A stretch of DNA of 64,000 bases, from the NCBI RefSeq assembly GCF_017744015.1, contig NZ_JAGHRA010000001.1, positions 434,001 through 498,000 of the forward strand, written 5' to 3'. Origin of the DNA: Paracoccus sp. R12_2 (lineage in GTDB: Bacteria; Pseudomonadota; Alphaproteobacteria; Rhodobacterales; Rhodobacteraceae). Numbering within the stretch: position 1 is the first letter of the stretch; each line of letters opens with the position of its first letter. Under the pieces are notes generated by a model. It was not told the DNA's origin, did no database searches, and saw only the letters and a program-made list of their open reading frames with translations. The position numbers and the translations under genes are program-made. Positions 1-8,214 of this stretch are shown here, piece by piece.

Positions 1-139
1 ATGGGCGTCCGACCAGATGGGCACATGGACCCTGGTGGCGCCGCGCGCTGACCAGACAAGCTGCATCATCGCCTCGGGGATCGGCTATCATCCGGAAAAG
101 GATGTCGAGGTTTATTACCAGACCGCAGGCCTGAACTGA
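1..139 (+). CDS. C-terminal end of a small exported-type hypothetical protein (partial)
   Basis: Reading frame 2 is open from base 2 to a TGA at 137-139 and gives about 45 residues ending ...VYYQTAGLN. The segment holds a GTWTLVAPR stretch followed by SCIIASG. This pattern resembles the tails of short secreted Rhodobacteraceae hypothetical proteins; that is a recollection, not a search result. The start lies outside the window. It ends next to the convergent ABC ATPase gene, whose stop codon begins one base later. Function unknown. Confidence 0.45.
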   Translation, partial: WASDQMGTWTLVAPRADQTSCIIASGIGYHPEKDVEVYYQTAGLN

Positions 140-880
140 TTAACCCACGCGCCGCAGGAAGCTGCGCGTGCGATCGTCCTGGGCATTGCCGAAGATCTGG
201 CCGGGCGGCCCCTGTTCAACGATCCGTCCACCTTCCATGAACACGACGCGGTCCGCGATTTCACGCGCAAACTGCATCTCGTGCGTCACGATCAGCATCG
301 TCTGCCGCCCATCCGCAATCTTCCGGATCAGGTCCAGAACCTCGCCCACCCATTCGGGATCAAGGGCGCTGGTCGGTTCATCAAACAGCATCAGATCGGC
401 GTCCAGCGCCATCGCACGCCCGATCCCCACGCGTTGCTGCTGTCCGCCCGACAGGCCTGATGGATAGCTGTCGCCGCGATCGCCCAGACCGATCTGGGTC
501 AGGATCTGGTCGGCGCGATCCTGTGCCTTTTCCTTCGACCAACCGCGAACGGTCGTCAGACCCTCCATGATGTTCTGGCGCGCCGTCATGTTGGCAAACA
601 GCGCATAGCCTTGAAAAACGAACCCCGTCCGCCGGCGCAGTGCAAGGATCTGGGCGTTGCCGGCCTTGGCGGCATCGACCGTCAGATCGCCGATGGCGAT
701 TTTTCCCTGATCCGGCCGGTCCAGATAGTTCAGGCAGCGCAGCAAGGTCGATTTGCCGGTGCCCGAAGGGCCGATGATCGCCACGCGCTCGCCCGGTTTC
801 AGGCACAGGTCTATCCCGTCCAGAACGGTGTTGGCTCCGAACCGCTTGACCAGCCCGCTGACGTCGATTTCGCAACTCAT
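140..880 (-). CDS. Amino-acid (probably cystine/polar) ABC transporter ATP-binding protein
   Basis: This 246-residue ABC ATPase energises uptake by the permease and binding protein encoded just upstream. It has a Walker A motif GPSGTGKST near residue 35, the signature LSGGQQQR, Walker B LMLFDEP and the switch histidine in VTHEM, as in the GlnQ/HisP/TcyN class. The start at 878-880 (MSCEID) is chosen because it overlaps the permease stop by four bases, a normal coupled junction. The frame stays open further upstream, but that part is antisense-frame shadow of the permease gene and has no domain sense. It is the last gene of a three-gene leftward operon. Confidence 0.93.
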   Translation of the reverse strand: MSCEIDVSGLVKRFGANTVLDGIDLCLKPGERVAIIGPSGTGKSTLLRCLNYLDRPDQGKIAIGDLTVDAAKAGNAQILALRRRTGFVFQGYALFANMTARQNIMEGLTTVRGWSKEKAQDRADQILTQIGLGDRGDSYPSGLSGGQQQRVGIGRAMALDADLMLFDEPTSALDPEWVGEVLDLIRKIADGRQTMLIVTHEMQFAREIADRVVFMEGGRIVEQGPPGQIFGNAQDDRTRSFLRRVG

Positions 881-1551
881 CGCGCCACCGCCTTTCCAAG
901 ATGCGCTTCCATCCGGCGCTGACCCACCGACAGCACCTCGACGATGGCCCAGTAGAACAGCGCGACGACCAGAAACGCCTCGAGATAGAGGAAGCTGCCG
1001 GCAGCCTCTTTCTGCGCGGCACCCATCATCTCGGTCACGCCAAGGGTGAACGCCAATGAAGTGCCTTTGATCATGTCGATGAAATAGTTCATCAGCGTCG
1101 GCGCCGCCACGCGGGCGGCCTGCGGCAGAATGATCCGCCGCAGCAACTGGCCCTGGGTCATGCCGATGGACTGCGCCGCCTCCCACTGGCTGCGATCGAC
1201 GCCAAGGATCGCGCCGCGGATGCTTTCGGCCATATAGGCCGAAAAATGCATCGTCAGCCCGAAGATCGCGGCGGTCACGCCATTGATGCTGGTCAGAAAG
1301 CTCAGCATCTGGGGCAGCCCGTAATAGAACAGGAACAACTGCACCAGCAGCGGAGTCCCCCTGAAAAAGCTGATGAACACCGCCACGACCCGGTCCAGGA
1401 TCGGCACGCGAAGAACCCTCACGATGGCAAGGATCGCAGCCAGAACCAGCGCGGCGATCATCGAGATGACCGCCATGAACAGGGTCAGGGGAACATACCC
1501 GGCGATCACCGGCACCAGATCCCACATATAGGCGATGTCCAGCGGGCGCAT
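877..1551 (-). CDS. Amino-acid ABC transporter permease
   Basis: Inner-membrane subunit of 224 residues with several hydrophobic helices. The HisM/GlnP-type coupling loop reads EAAQSIGMTQ, about residues 122-131. A FFRGTPLLVQ segment near residue 62 is typical of polar amino-acid permeases such as the cystine permease TcyL/YecS. Its start touches the binding-protein stop at 1551, and its end overlaps the ATPase start by four bases. One permease with one ATPase implies a homodimeric membrane unit. Confidence 0.92.
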   Translation of the reverse strand: MRPLDIAYMWDLVPVIAGYVPLTLFMAVISMIAALVLAAILAIVRVLRVPILDRVVAVFISFFRGTPLLVQLFLFYYGLPQMLSFLTSINGVTAAIFGLTMHFSAYMAESIRGAILGVDRSQWEAAQSIGMTQGQLLRRIILPQAARVAAPTLMNYFIDMIKGTSLAFTLGVTEMMGAAQKEAAGSFLYLEAFLVVALFYWAIVEVLSVGQRRMEAHLGKAVAR

Positions 1552-2309
1552 TATTCGCCGTCAGCCGGTTGCGTCACATCGGCATCCAGCCATTTCTGCG
1601 AGATCTCGGCCAGCTTGCCGTTTTCCTTCAGCGTCGTGATCGCGGCATCGACCTTGTCGCGCAGGGCTTGCCCGGCCTCGTCGTTGCGAAACGGCAGGGC
1701 GTTCCGGATCTCGTCGAAGGGCTTTCCGGCCAGTGCCAGCGGCAGCGGGCTTTTCGCGATCACCTGCGCCGAGGATACGCGGTCCATCACGAAGGCATCG
1801 ACGCGACCCAGCGCGGTGTCCTGTTCGATATTGCTTTCATAGGTGCGGATGTCGATCTGGTCGGCATAGGGCAGGTTGCGCAGCAACTCTTCGAAATTCG
1901 AGCCCAGATTGACCGCCACCGATTTGTCTTTAAGGCTTTCCGGGCCAGTGATCTGGTCTTCGTTCCCGGCTTTCACGACAACCTGCGCACCGTCATAGAC
2001 ATAGGGCTGGGTGAACGCGAATTTCGCCTCACGATCCGGGGTGATGGTGATCTGATTGGCGATCGTGTCGATCCGGCCCGATTCCAGCGCGCCGATAAGT
2101 CCGGAAAAGGACATGGTGACGAATTCGACATCATCGCCCGTCTCGGCGCCGATGGCGTTCAGGAAATCCACCTCGAAGCCCTGCAATTCGTCGGTTCGGG
2201 TGAAGGTGAACGGAAAATAGCCGCCGGACATGCCGACGCGGATCGTCTCGGCTGCCGCGGGCAGGGCGGTGGTCAGGGCGAGGATCGCTGTCAGGATCGT
2301 CTTGCGCAT
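1551..2309 (-). CDS. Periplasmic amino-acid (cystine-like) substrate-binding protein
   Basis: 252-residue SBP_bac_3 family protein. A signal peptide runs to about residue 20 (ALPAAA, then ETIRVG). The body carries the segments GRIDTIANQITITPDR and DGAQVVV and the family motif VAVNLGSNFE, which resemble the cystine-binding protein FliY/TcyJ more than general amino-acid binders. The start at 2307-2309 is preceded by a strong AGGAG ribosome binding site; an upstream extension in the same frame has no signal-peptide logic and is left out. First gene of the leftward operon. Cystine as substrate is inferred from family resemblance only. Confidence 0.9.
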   Translation of the reverse strand: MRKTILTAILALTTALPAAAETIRVGMSGGYFPFTFTRTDELQGFEVDFLNAIGAETGDDVEFVTMSFSGLIGALESGRIDTIANQITITPDREAKFAFTQPYVYDGAQVVVKAGNEDQITGPESLKDKSVAVNLGSNFEELLRNLPYADQIDIRTYESNIEQDTALGRVDAFVMDRVSSAQVIAKSPLPLALAGKPFDEIRNALPFRNDEAGQALRDKVDAAITTLKENGKLAEISQKWLDADVTQPADGE

Positions 2310-2601
2310 GGGAAACTCCTTTAAATCTTCGCCCACTAGATGCGGCCTTGAACCAGATGCGACAACCTGCGCGGGGCAGGGCCTGCAAAATAAGAACAGC
2401 GTCGAAGGGCTGGCCGCAAGAGATGGAACGGATCCGTTCCAGAAAAGCCGCAAACCGGGAATTTGTTCCGGCCCATATTGCCGGATTTATAATTTTCGGA
2501 ACACGTTCCCGACCCAGAAACGCCAAGGGAGGCGGGTTCCGGGTCATTGCGCTTTACCTGCATGTCGCGCAAACTCTGCCCGAAACGAGGGAGGAAACCA
2601 G
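2310..2601. promoter_or_regulatory. Divergent intergenic region with GGAAC/GTTCC palindromes
   Basis: These 292 bases separate the leftward amino-acid ABC operon from the rightward TRAP operon and must hold both promoters. A perfect 16-base palindrome, GGAACGGATCCGTTCC, lies at 2425-2440. A second related element, GGAACACGTTCC, lies at 2498-2509 beside an AT-rich stretch (2481-2497) that could be a promoter core. Repeated GGAAC/GTTCC half-sites suggest a dimeric repressor or activator, but no regulator gene is visible here. No convincing ORF is present. Confidence 0.5.
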
Positions 2602-3570
2602 ATGAAGCACCTGTATGCCGCCGCGCTGATCGGTGCGGCCGTCGCCGCGCCCGCAGCCGCGCAAGAGATCAAGATCGGCTACGCGCTGGCCGAGGATAGT
2701 CATTACGGCGTGGCCGCCAAGGCGTTCGAGGAATCGCTGAAAGGCAGCTTGGGCGACCAGTTCACGTTCCGCCATTTCCCGTCATCGGGTCTGGGCGGCG
2801 AACGGGAAGTGGTCGAAGGCATTCAGCTTGGCACCGTCGAGATGACCATCGTTTCGACCGGCACGCTGTCGAACTTCGTGCCCCAGGTCGGCGTCTTCGA
2901 CGTGCCATTCCTGTTTACCAGCCTTGATCACGCGCGGAAGGTCCTGGACGGCGAGATCGGTCAGGACATGCTGGCAAAATTTGATGACGCCGGTCTGCAC
3001 GCGCTGGCATGGGGCGAACAGGGCTTCCGTCACATCACCAATAATCGCGGCGCGATCCAGACGCCCGCCGACACCGAGGGTCTGAAGATCCGCACGATGG
3101 AGAACCCGGTTCACATCGAGGCGTTCAAGGCGCTTGGCGCGGCACCGACCCCGATGGCATGGCCCGAGGTGATCGGCGCGCTGCAGCAAGGTGCGATCGA
3201 CGGGCAGGAAAACCCGTTGTCGGTGATCGTTTCGGCCAAGCTGAGCGAGGTTCAGAAATACCTGACGCTTGATGGGCATGTCTATTCGCCGGCGGTCATC
3301 CTGATCTCGCCCGCGCTGTGGGGTCAGCTGGACGACGACCAGAAGGCCGCATTCGATCAGGCCGCCGCCGACGCAGTCACCGCGATGCGCGGCTATGTGG
3401 ACGATGTCGAGGCGTCCGGCGTGGCCACGCTGAAAGAACAGGGGATGGAGGTCAACGAGCTGTCGCCCGAGGAAAAGGCGGCATTCCGCGACGCGCTGGC
3501 CGAGCCCTACAAGGATTACGAGGCCCAGTTCGGCAAGGAACTGATGGACCGTATCCAGGCCGCCGAATAA
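2602..3570 (+). CDS. dctP: TRAP transporter periplasmic solute-binding protein (DctP family)
   Basis: 322-residue secreted protein with a signal peptide cleaved after about residue 20 (APAAAQ, then EIKIGY). The DctP fold is shown by GTVEMTIVSTG, FDVPFLF, the motif LKIRTMENPVHIEAFKALGAAPTPM, quoted here in part as LKIRTMENP, and QQGAIDGQENP. This last motif carries the usual substrate-side region of TRAP receptors for organic acids. The start is set by a good GGGAGGAA site upstream. It heads a dctPQM operon. The transported acid cannot be read from sequence. Confidence 0.92.
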   Translation: MKHLYAAALIGAAVAAPAAAQEIKIGYALAEDSHYGVAAKAFEESLKGSLGDQFTFRHFPSSGLGGEREVVEGIQLGTVEMTIVSTGTLSNFVPQVGVFDVPFLFTSLDHARKVLDGEIGQDMLAKFDDAGLHALAWGEQGFRHITNNRGAIQTPADTEGLKIRTMENPVHIEAFKALGAAPTPMAWPEVIGALQQGAIDGQENPLSVIVSAKLSEVQKYLTLDGHVYSPAVILISPALWGQLDDDQKAAFDQAAADAVTAMRGYVDDVEASGVATLKEQGMEVNELSPEEKAAFRDALAEPYKDYEAQFGKELMDRIQAAE

Positions 3571-3577
3571 CGGCACG

Positions 3578-4084
3578 ATGCGCCGTATCGAACGCGCATT
3601 CGTCATCCTGAACGGCACCGCCGTCATCGCGGGACTTGCGTTGATGGCGGTGGTGGTGGGCTGGAACGTGGCCGCCCGCTATCTGTGGGCGGGCGCGCTG
3701 CCGTGGGCTGACGAAGTAGCGCGCTATACGATGATCTGGCTGACATTTCTGGGCAGCGGCCTTGCCCTGCGCGAGGGCGCGCATGTCGCCATCGCCAACG
3801 CGCAAGAGGCGCTGCCCGGCCCCGCGCAGCGTGGGCTGCGCTGGCTGATCCTGCTGATCCTGTTCTTCTTCTTCGCGTTCATGGTGTGGGTCGGCATTGA
3901 CTATATGAGCCGCATGGCGATCCAGAAATCCGCCGCGCTGCGGCTGCCGATGAAATGGGTCTATGCGGCCATGCCCACGGGGTTCGCGCTGATGATCCTG
4001 CATCTTGCGCTTGTCGCGCCACGCTATCTGCGGGCCGGATTCCAGGCGACGGAACAGGCAACCGACGAGGCCGTTCGTGGTTGA
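3578..4084 (+). CDS. dctQ: TRAP transporter small permease (DctQ family)
   Basis: 168-residue membrane protein with four predicted hydrophobic helices (about residues 10-30, 48-65, 88-108 and 128-150). The DctQ pattern WADEVARYTMIWLTFLGSG, shown here as the core ARYTMIWLTF, follows the first helix. It begins 7 bases after dctP and its stop overlaps the start of the large permease. It partners DctM in a sodium-driven uptake complex. Confidence 0.9.
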   Translation: MRRIERAFVILNGTAVIAGLALMAVVVGWNVAARYLWAGALPWADEVARYTMIWLTFLGSGLALREGAHVAIANAQEALPGPAQRGLRWLILLILFFFFAFMVWVGIDYMSRMAIQKSAALRLPMKWVYAAMPTGFALMILHLALVAPRYLRAGFQATEQATDEAVRG

Positions 4085-5366
4085 GATCCTGATCGCGGCG
4101 TTCCTGATCCTGATGCTGATCGGCGTGCCGGTCGCCTTTGCGCTGGCGCTGGCCGCATTTGCCGCCGTTGGCCTTGGCGGACATTATCCGCTGGTCGTCG
4201 TCGTGAAGGAGATGTTCACCGGGCTGGACAGCTTTCCCCTGCTGGCAGTGCCGTTCTTCATCCTTGCCGCAGAGATCATGTCAACGGGCGCGATCTCTGC
4301 GATGCTGCTGCGCTTTGCCTCGCAGTTCGTGGGTCACCTGCGCGGCGGGCTGGGCTATGCCAACGTGCTGACCTCGACGCTGTTTGCGGGGATTTCGGGA
4401 TCGGCACTGGCCGACGCAGCCGGGCCGGGCGCGATGATGGTGCGGATGATGGAAAAGGGCGGCTATGACCGTGCCTATGCCGGGGCGCTGACCATCGCGA
4501 CATCGGTCGTGGGTCCGATCATTCCGCCCTCGATCACCATGATCATCTATGCTCTGCAGGACCGGAACGTGTCGGTCGGATCGCTGTTCATGGCGGGTAT
4601 CCTGCCGGGGCTGCTGATTTCGCTGGTAATGGCCGGGGTCAACTGGTGGATCAGCCGCAAGCGCGGATATCGCAGCGCCGAGGCGCGGCCGCATCTGCGC
4701 CAGATGGTCCGCAACACGGTCGCGGCGCTGCCCGCGCTGGCCCTTGTGGTGCTGATCGTTGGCGGCATCCGGGGCGGCGTCTTCACCCCGACCGAGGCTT
4801 CGGTGATCGCGGTGGGATACGCGATCGTCGTCAGCGCGGTCATCTATCGCGGGTTCACGCTGCGGGATCTGTGGGGCGCGTTCTGGCGGGCGGGCATCAT
4901 GTCGGTCGCCGTGCTGATGATCCTGGCTGCGGCGCGGGCCTTTGCCTGGGTGCTGATCATCGAGGGCGTGCCGCAGGCCATGGCCGACGCGGTGATCGCG
5001 ATGAACCTGTCGCCCATCGCCTTTCTCTTGATGGTCAACCTGCTTCTGCTGGTTTTCGGCATGTTCATGGACCCGCTGCCGGGGGTGATGATCCTTGTGC
5101 CGATCCTTGCCCCCATCGCGCACAGCCTTGGGATCGCCGCCGATCATTTCGCCATCGTGGTGATCGTCAACCTGACCTTCGGCCTGATGACGCCCCCGGT
5201 CGGTGGGCTGATCTTCGTCGTCGCCTCGGCCACCCGGCAGCGTCCGTCCGAACTGATCCGCGAATTGCCGCCATTCTTCGTGGCCGCCATCGCGGCGCTG
5301 TTGATCCTGACCTTCGTTCCGGCGCTGTCCACGTGGCTGCCCGGGATCAGCGGGTTCGCGCGCTGA
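4077..5366 (+). CDS. dctM: TRAP transporter large permease (DctM family)
   Basis: 429-residue protein with about twelve membrane segments that forms the translocation channel. Family hallmarks include the GISGSALADAAGPGAMM region (core ALADAAGPGAMM) and PIIPPSI. The GTG at 4077 is chosen as start because it gives the usual length and overlaps the dctQ stop by a few bases. The frame is open further upstream but that is dctQ coding sequence in another frame. Last gene of the dctPQM operon. Confidence 0.9.
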   Translation: MVEILIAAFLILMLIGVPVAFALALAAFAAVGLGGHYPLVVVVKEMFTGLDSFPLLAVPFFILAAEIMSTGAISAMLLRFASQFVGHLRGGLGYANVLTSTLFAGISGSALADAAGPGAMMVRMMEKGGYDRAYAGALTIATSVVGPIIPPSITMIIYALQDRNVSVGSLFMAGILPGLLISLVMAGVNWWISRKRGYRSAEARPHLRQMVRNTVAALPALALVVLIVGGIRGGVFTPTEASVIAVGYAIVVSAVIYRGFTLRDLWGAFWRAGIMSVAVLMILAAARAFAWVLIIEGVPQAMADAVIAMNLSPIAFLLMVNLLLLVFGMFMDPLPGVMILVPILAPIAHSLGIAADHFAIVVIVNLTFGLMTPPVGGLIFVVASATRQRPSELIRELPPFFVAAIAALLILTFVPALSTWLPGISGFAR

Positions 5367-5451
5367 GCATGGGCAGAACTGCGGACTTGATAAAAATGCC
5401 CTTGCCCAGCATTCTTTCAACCATTGAAAACAGGTCCGGGGGACATGGGAC

Positions 5452-5793
5452 ATGGGAAAGCGCGACGATCTGATCGCGAAATACGCGGCCGATATTCAGG
5501 ACAAGCTGGGACAGGCGCCCGACATGGACCTGCTGACAAAGGTGACGATCGGTTGCGGGCCGTCGATCTATGACGACGACGCCTCGACCGTCGCTTCCAG
5601 CGACGACGCCGAGCTTGAGCGGATCAAGTCCAGCTATCTGATGAAGAAGCTTGGCCTGCCTGACGGCCCGAACCTGATGGAAGGTATCAATGCGGTGATC
5701 GACGCATATGGTCGGTCCAACCGGAACAAGTATCGCGCCGTGGTCTATTACCTGCTGTGCCGTCACTTCGGCAAGGAATCTGCCTATCTCTGA
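5452..5793 (+). CDS. DUF2853 family protein
   Basis: 113-residue soluble protein. The pattern DLIAKYAADIQDKLG near the start, then DLLTKVTIGCGPSIY and a C-terminal YRAVVYYLL, matches my memory of the DUF2853 family, which is common in alphaproteobacteria and has no assigned function. It stands alone 85 bases after dctM and overlaps the convergent hydratase gene by ten bases at the 3' end. No signal peptide or membrane segment. Confidence 0.8.
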   Translation: MGKRDDLIAKYAADIQDKLGQAPDMDLLTKVTIGCGPSIYDDDASTVASSDDAELERIKSSYLMKKLGLPDGPNLMEGINAVIDAYGRSNRNKYRAVVYYLLCRHFGKESAYL

Positions 5794-6407
5794 CCTGCCA
5801 TCGCCTTGATGGCGGTGACGTGATCGGGCGTGGCCGCCAGACAGTCGGCGACCAGCGCCTCGGCATGGCGCATCAGATCGGTCGGCCGCACGATGCGGTC
5901 GATCAGGCCCCATGACAGTGCCTCGGGCGCCTCGATCCTTTCGCCGGCCATCAGGATCATCCGCGCGCGCGACGGACCGACAAGCTGTGTCAGGCGGCGC
6001 GGGTCGCTGGGTTGTGGCAGGAATCCCAGCTTCATGACCGGATAGAAGAACTTCGCGTCAGGCACGGCGATCCGCAGGTCACAGGCCAGCACCATGCCGA
6101 ACGCACCGCCCGCCAGCGTGCCGTTCAGCGCGGCGATGGTCAGGCAGGGCATCGTCGCCATCCGCGCCGACAGCCTTTCCCATTCGGGCGACTTCGCCAA
6201 CCCGGCTTTTGCTTCGTCCAGATCGGCCCCGGCCGAGAAGACCCTGCCGGTCCCGGTCAGGATCAACGCCCGGCTTTCGGGATCGGCGGCGGCGTCATCC
6301 AGCGCGGCAGTCAGATCGCGCAGCATCGCCTCGGTCAGGGAATTGGCCTTGTCGGGCCGGTCGATCACCAACAGCGTCAGACCGCCGCGCCGTTCGTTTC
6401 GGATCAC
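5784..6407 (-). CDS. Enoyl-CoA hydratase/isomerase family protein
   Basis: 207-residue crotonase-fold protein, shorter than the usual 255-260 residues of full enoyl-CoA hydratases. The CoA-binding and oxyanion pattern is seen in RVFSAGADLDEA, LNGTLAGGAFGMVLACDLR and FFYPVMKLGFLP. The usual catalytic glutamate after AGGAF is replaced by methionine, so hydratase activity is doubtful and an isomerase or other crotonase reaction is possible. It is transcribed alone and leftward, converging on the DUF2853 gene. Confidence 0.8.
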   Translation of the reverse strand: MIRNERRGGLTLLVIDRPDKANSLTEAMLRDLTAALDDAAADPESRALILTGTGRVFSAGADLDEAKAGLAKSPEWERLSARMATMPCLTIAALNGTLAGGAFGMVLACDLRIAVPDAKFFYPVMKLGFLPQPSDPRRLTQLVGPSRARMILMAGERIEAPEALSWGLIDRIVRPTDLMRHAEALVADCLAATPDHVTAIKAMAGQR

Positions 6408-6483
6408 GGAATGTTCCCTTTCCCTTGGCGCGCCGCTGTGTCAGACATTCGGCAGTTTACTGGCATTTCGAAAGGTATCCGGC

Positions 6484-8112
6484 ATGTTTCGTTCGCTTGC
6501 AACCTCGGCCGTGGCGCTGATTGCCGCCGCATCGCCCGGCCTGACAGAGGTGACCCCCGCGCAGGTCTGGGATGACCTGGCCAGATCCTATACCGACATG
6601 GGCTACGAGGTGACGGTCGGCAGCCGTGACGAGGCAGGCGATACGCTGAGCCTGTCAGACGTGACCGTCTCGGTCGATGGTGAAACCAGCGATGTCAGCT
6701 TTGCCATTCCGGGCATCGTTCTGCGTCAGACCGGCGACGCGAAGGTGCGGACGGTCATCGAAGGCGAGATCACCGGCGAGGCGGTCGCCGAAATGCCCGA
6801 TCAGGACGACACCAACATGCAGTTCCTGATGACCATGCCCGGCAACGAGATGCTGTCTTCGGGCAGCGCCGATGACATGCTGCACGAGATGAGCTATCCC
6901 GAGCTGACGCTTGCCGCACGTTTCGGCGCACAGCCGGAGGATGCCGGGGCGGCACAGGACATGCCGTTGCGGATCAGCCTTGCAGATGTCGCCGGAACCT
7001 ATCGCAACACCAAGGCCGCCGACGGCACCGACACCACCTACGACATGACAGCAGGCAATCTGGATCTGGCGATCGAGATGACGGATGTTGCCGCCGACGA
7101 TCAAGACGGCGCGTCGGCGGGCAGCCTCAGCGCCCGGAGCGTGGTTGACGGGCTGACCATGACGGGGCGCATGAAGACGCCGTCCGGCCAGATGGACATG
7201 ACCGACAACCTGCATGTCGCGTTGAAGGACGGGCTGCGCATCGACGGCAACTTCGCGATGGGCCCGATGACCGGCAGCGCCGAATTCTCGGGCACCGATG
7301 CCGAAGGCGTGCAGAAATCGGGCGACGCCACCTTCGGCTCGGACAGCAGCGAATTGTCGGTCGTCATGTCCCGCGATGCGCTGATCTATCGTGGCAGCGC
7401 CAAGGGCACCCGGGCCGAGATGAACATCGCGGATCTGCCGTTCCCGATCAGCTATGCCGTTGAAAGCGCCGCGGGCGGCCTGACCCTGCCGATCTCGAAG
7501 TCGGACGAATCCCAACCCTTCAAGTTCGACTATGCGCTGGCCGGTCTGACGCTTGCGGACGGGATCTGGAACCTGTTCGATCCGAACGGCCAACTGCCGC
7601 GCGATCCGGCCAGCCTGACCATCGACATCGAAGGCATGGCAAAGGTCAGCGAAGATCTTCTGGATCCGGCGATGGCGCAGCGGATGGAAGAGGCGGCGGA
7701 AGCGCAGGCACAAGCGCAGCAGCAGGCCGAGGCGGCACCGGACGCCGAAGACGGCGCAGCAGCACCCGCGGACGTTCCGCCGATGCCCTCGCCGCTGCGG
7801 CCCGAGACCGTGCGGATCAACCAGTTCACGCTGGACGCGGTGGGTGCGAAGGCCGATGTCACCGGCGATCTGACCATTCCCGAAGGCGCCGAGCAACCGG
7901 TCGGCAAGGTCGAGGGCAGCTTTGCGGGCATCAACACGCTGCTGGACACGCTGGTGTCGATGGGTGTGGTCCCGCAGGAACAGGTGATGGGCGCGCGCAT
8001 GATGATCGCCATGTTCGCCCGTCCGGCGGAAGGTGATCCGAACACCCTGAAGACCGAGCTGGACTTCCGCGAAGACGGCTCGATCTTTGCGAACGGCCAG
8101 CAGGTCAAGTGA
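6484..8112 (+). CDS. Secreted DUF2125-type protein
   Basis: 542-residue protein with a signal peptide (MFRSLATSAVALIAAASPGLTE, cleavage near residue 19-21). The body is rich in beta-like repeats and Asp/Ser/Gly, and contains the TFGSDSSELSVVMSRD and PFPISYAVE segments typical, as I recall, of DUF2125 proteins found in Rhodobacteraceae. An Ala/Gln/Glu-rich linker (MEEAAEAQAQAQQQAEAAP) sits near residues 400-420 and may be a coiled-coil spacer. The start at 6484 is chosen for the signal peptide; the upstream in-frame extension is antisense to the hydratase gene. A clear terminator follows. Function unknown; periplasmic or envelope location is inferred. Confidence 0.8.
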   Translation: MFRSLATSAVALIAAASPGLTEVTPAQVWDDLARSYTDMGYEVTVGSRDEAGDTLSLSDVTVSVDGETSDVSFAIPGIVLRQTGDAKVRTVIEGEITGEAVAEMPDQDDTNMQFLMTMPGNEMLSSGSADDMLHEMSYPELTLAARFGAQPEDAGAAQDMPLRISLADVAGTYRNTKAADGTDTTYDMTAGNLDLAIEMTDVAADDQDGASAGSLSARSVVDGLTMTGRMKTPSGQMDMTDNLHVALKDGLRIDGNFAMGPMTGSAEFSGTDAEGVQKSGDATFGSDSSELSVVMSRDALIYRGSAKGTRAEMNIADLPFPISYAVESAAGGLTLPISKSDESQPFKFDYALAGLTLADGIWNLFDPNGQLPRDPASLTIDIEGMAKVSEDLLDPAMAQRMEEAAEAQAQAQQQAEAAPDAEDGAAAPADVPPMPSPLRPETVRINQFTLDAVGAKADVTGDLTIPEGAEQPVGKVEGSFAGINTLLDTLVSMGVVPQEQVMGARMMIAMFARPAEGDPNTLKTELDFREDGSIFANGQQVK

Positions 8113-8131
8113 CCTGAAGCGCGCAGGGGCA

Positions 8132-8162
8132 GGGACCGGACATCCGTCCGGCCCCTTTTCGT
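8132..8162 (+). terminator. Intrinsic terminator after the DUF2125 gene
   Basis: A GC-rich stem built on CCGGAC / GTCCGG with loop ATCC is extended by GGG / CCC pairing and followed by a TTTT tract. It lies 20 bases after the stop codon. Confidence 0.75.
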
Positions 8163-8214
8163 TTGCGCCGGGCGTGCTGGCGCGTGAAAAAGGGCCAAGC
8201 GACAAGAGGACGGG

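Noticed and set aside
140..1525. A 461-residue minus-strand frame that appears to join an upstream protein with the ABC ATPase
   Set aside because: The upstream part is the permease gene read in another frame; the domain content starts only at 880, and the ATGA overlap with the permease fixes the start.
2498..2509. GGAAC motif as an EcfG-dependent promoter before the TRAP genes
   Set aside because: The GTTCC follows directly as a palindrome and no CGTT lies 16-17 bases downstream of GGAAC; an operator is more likely.
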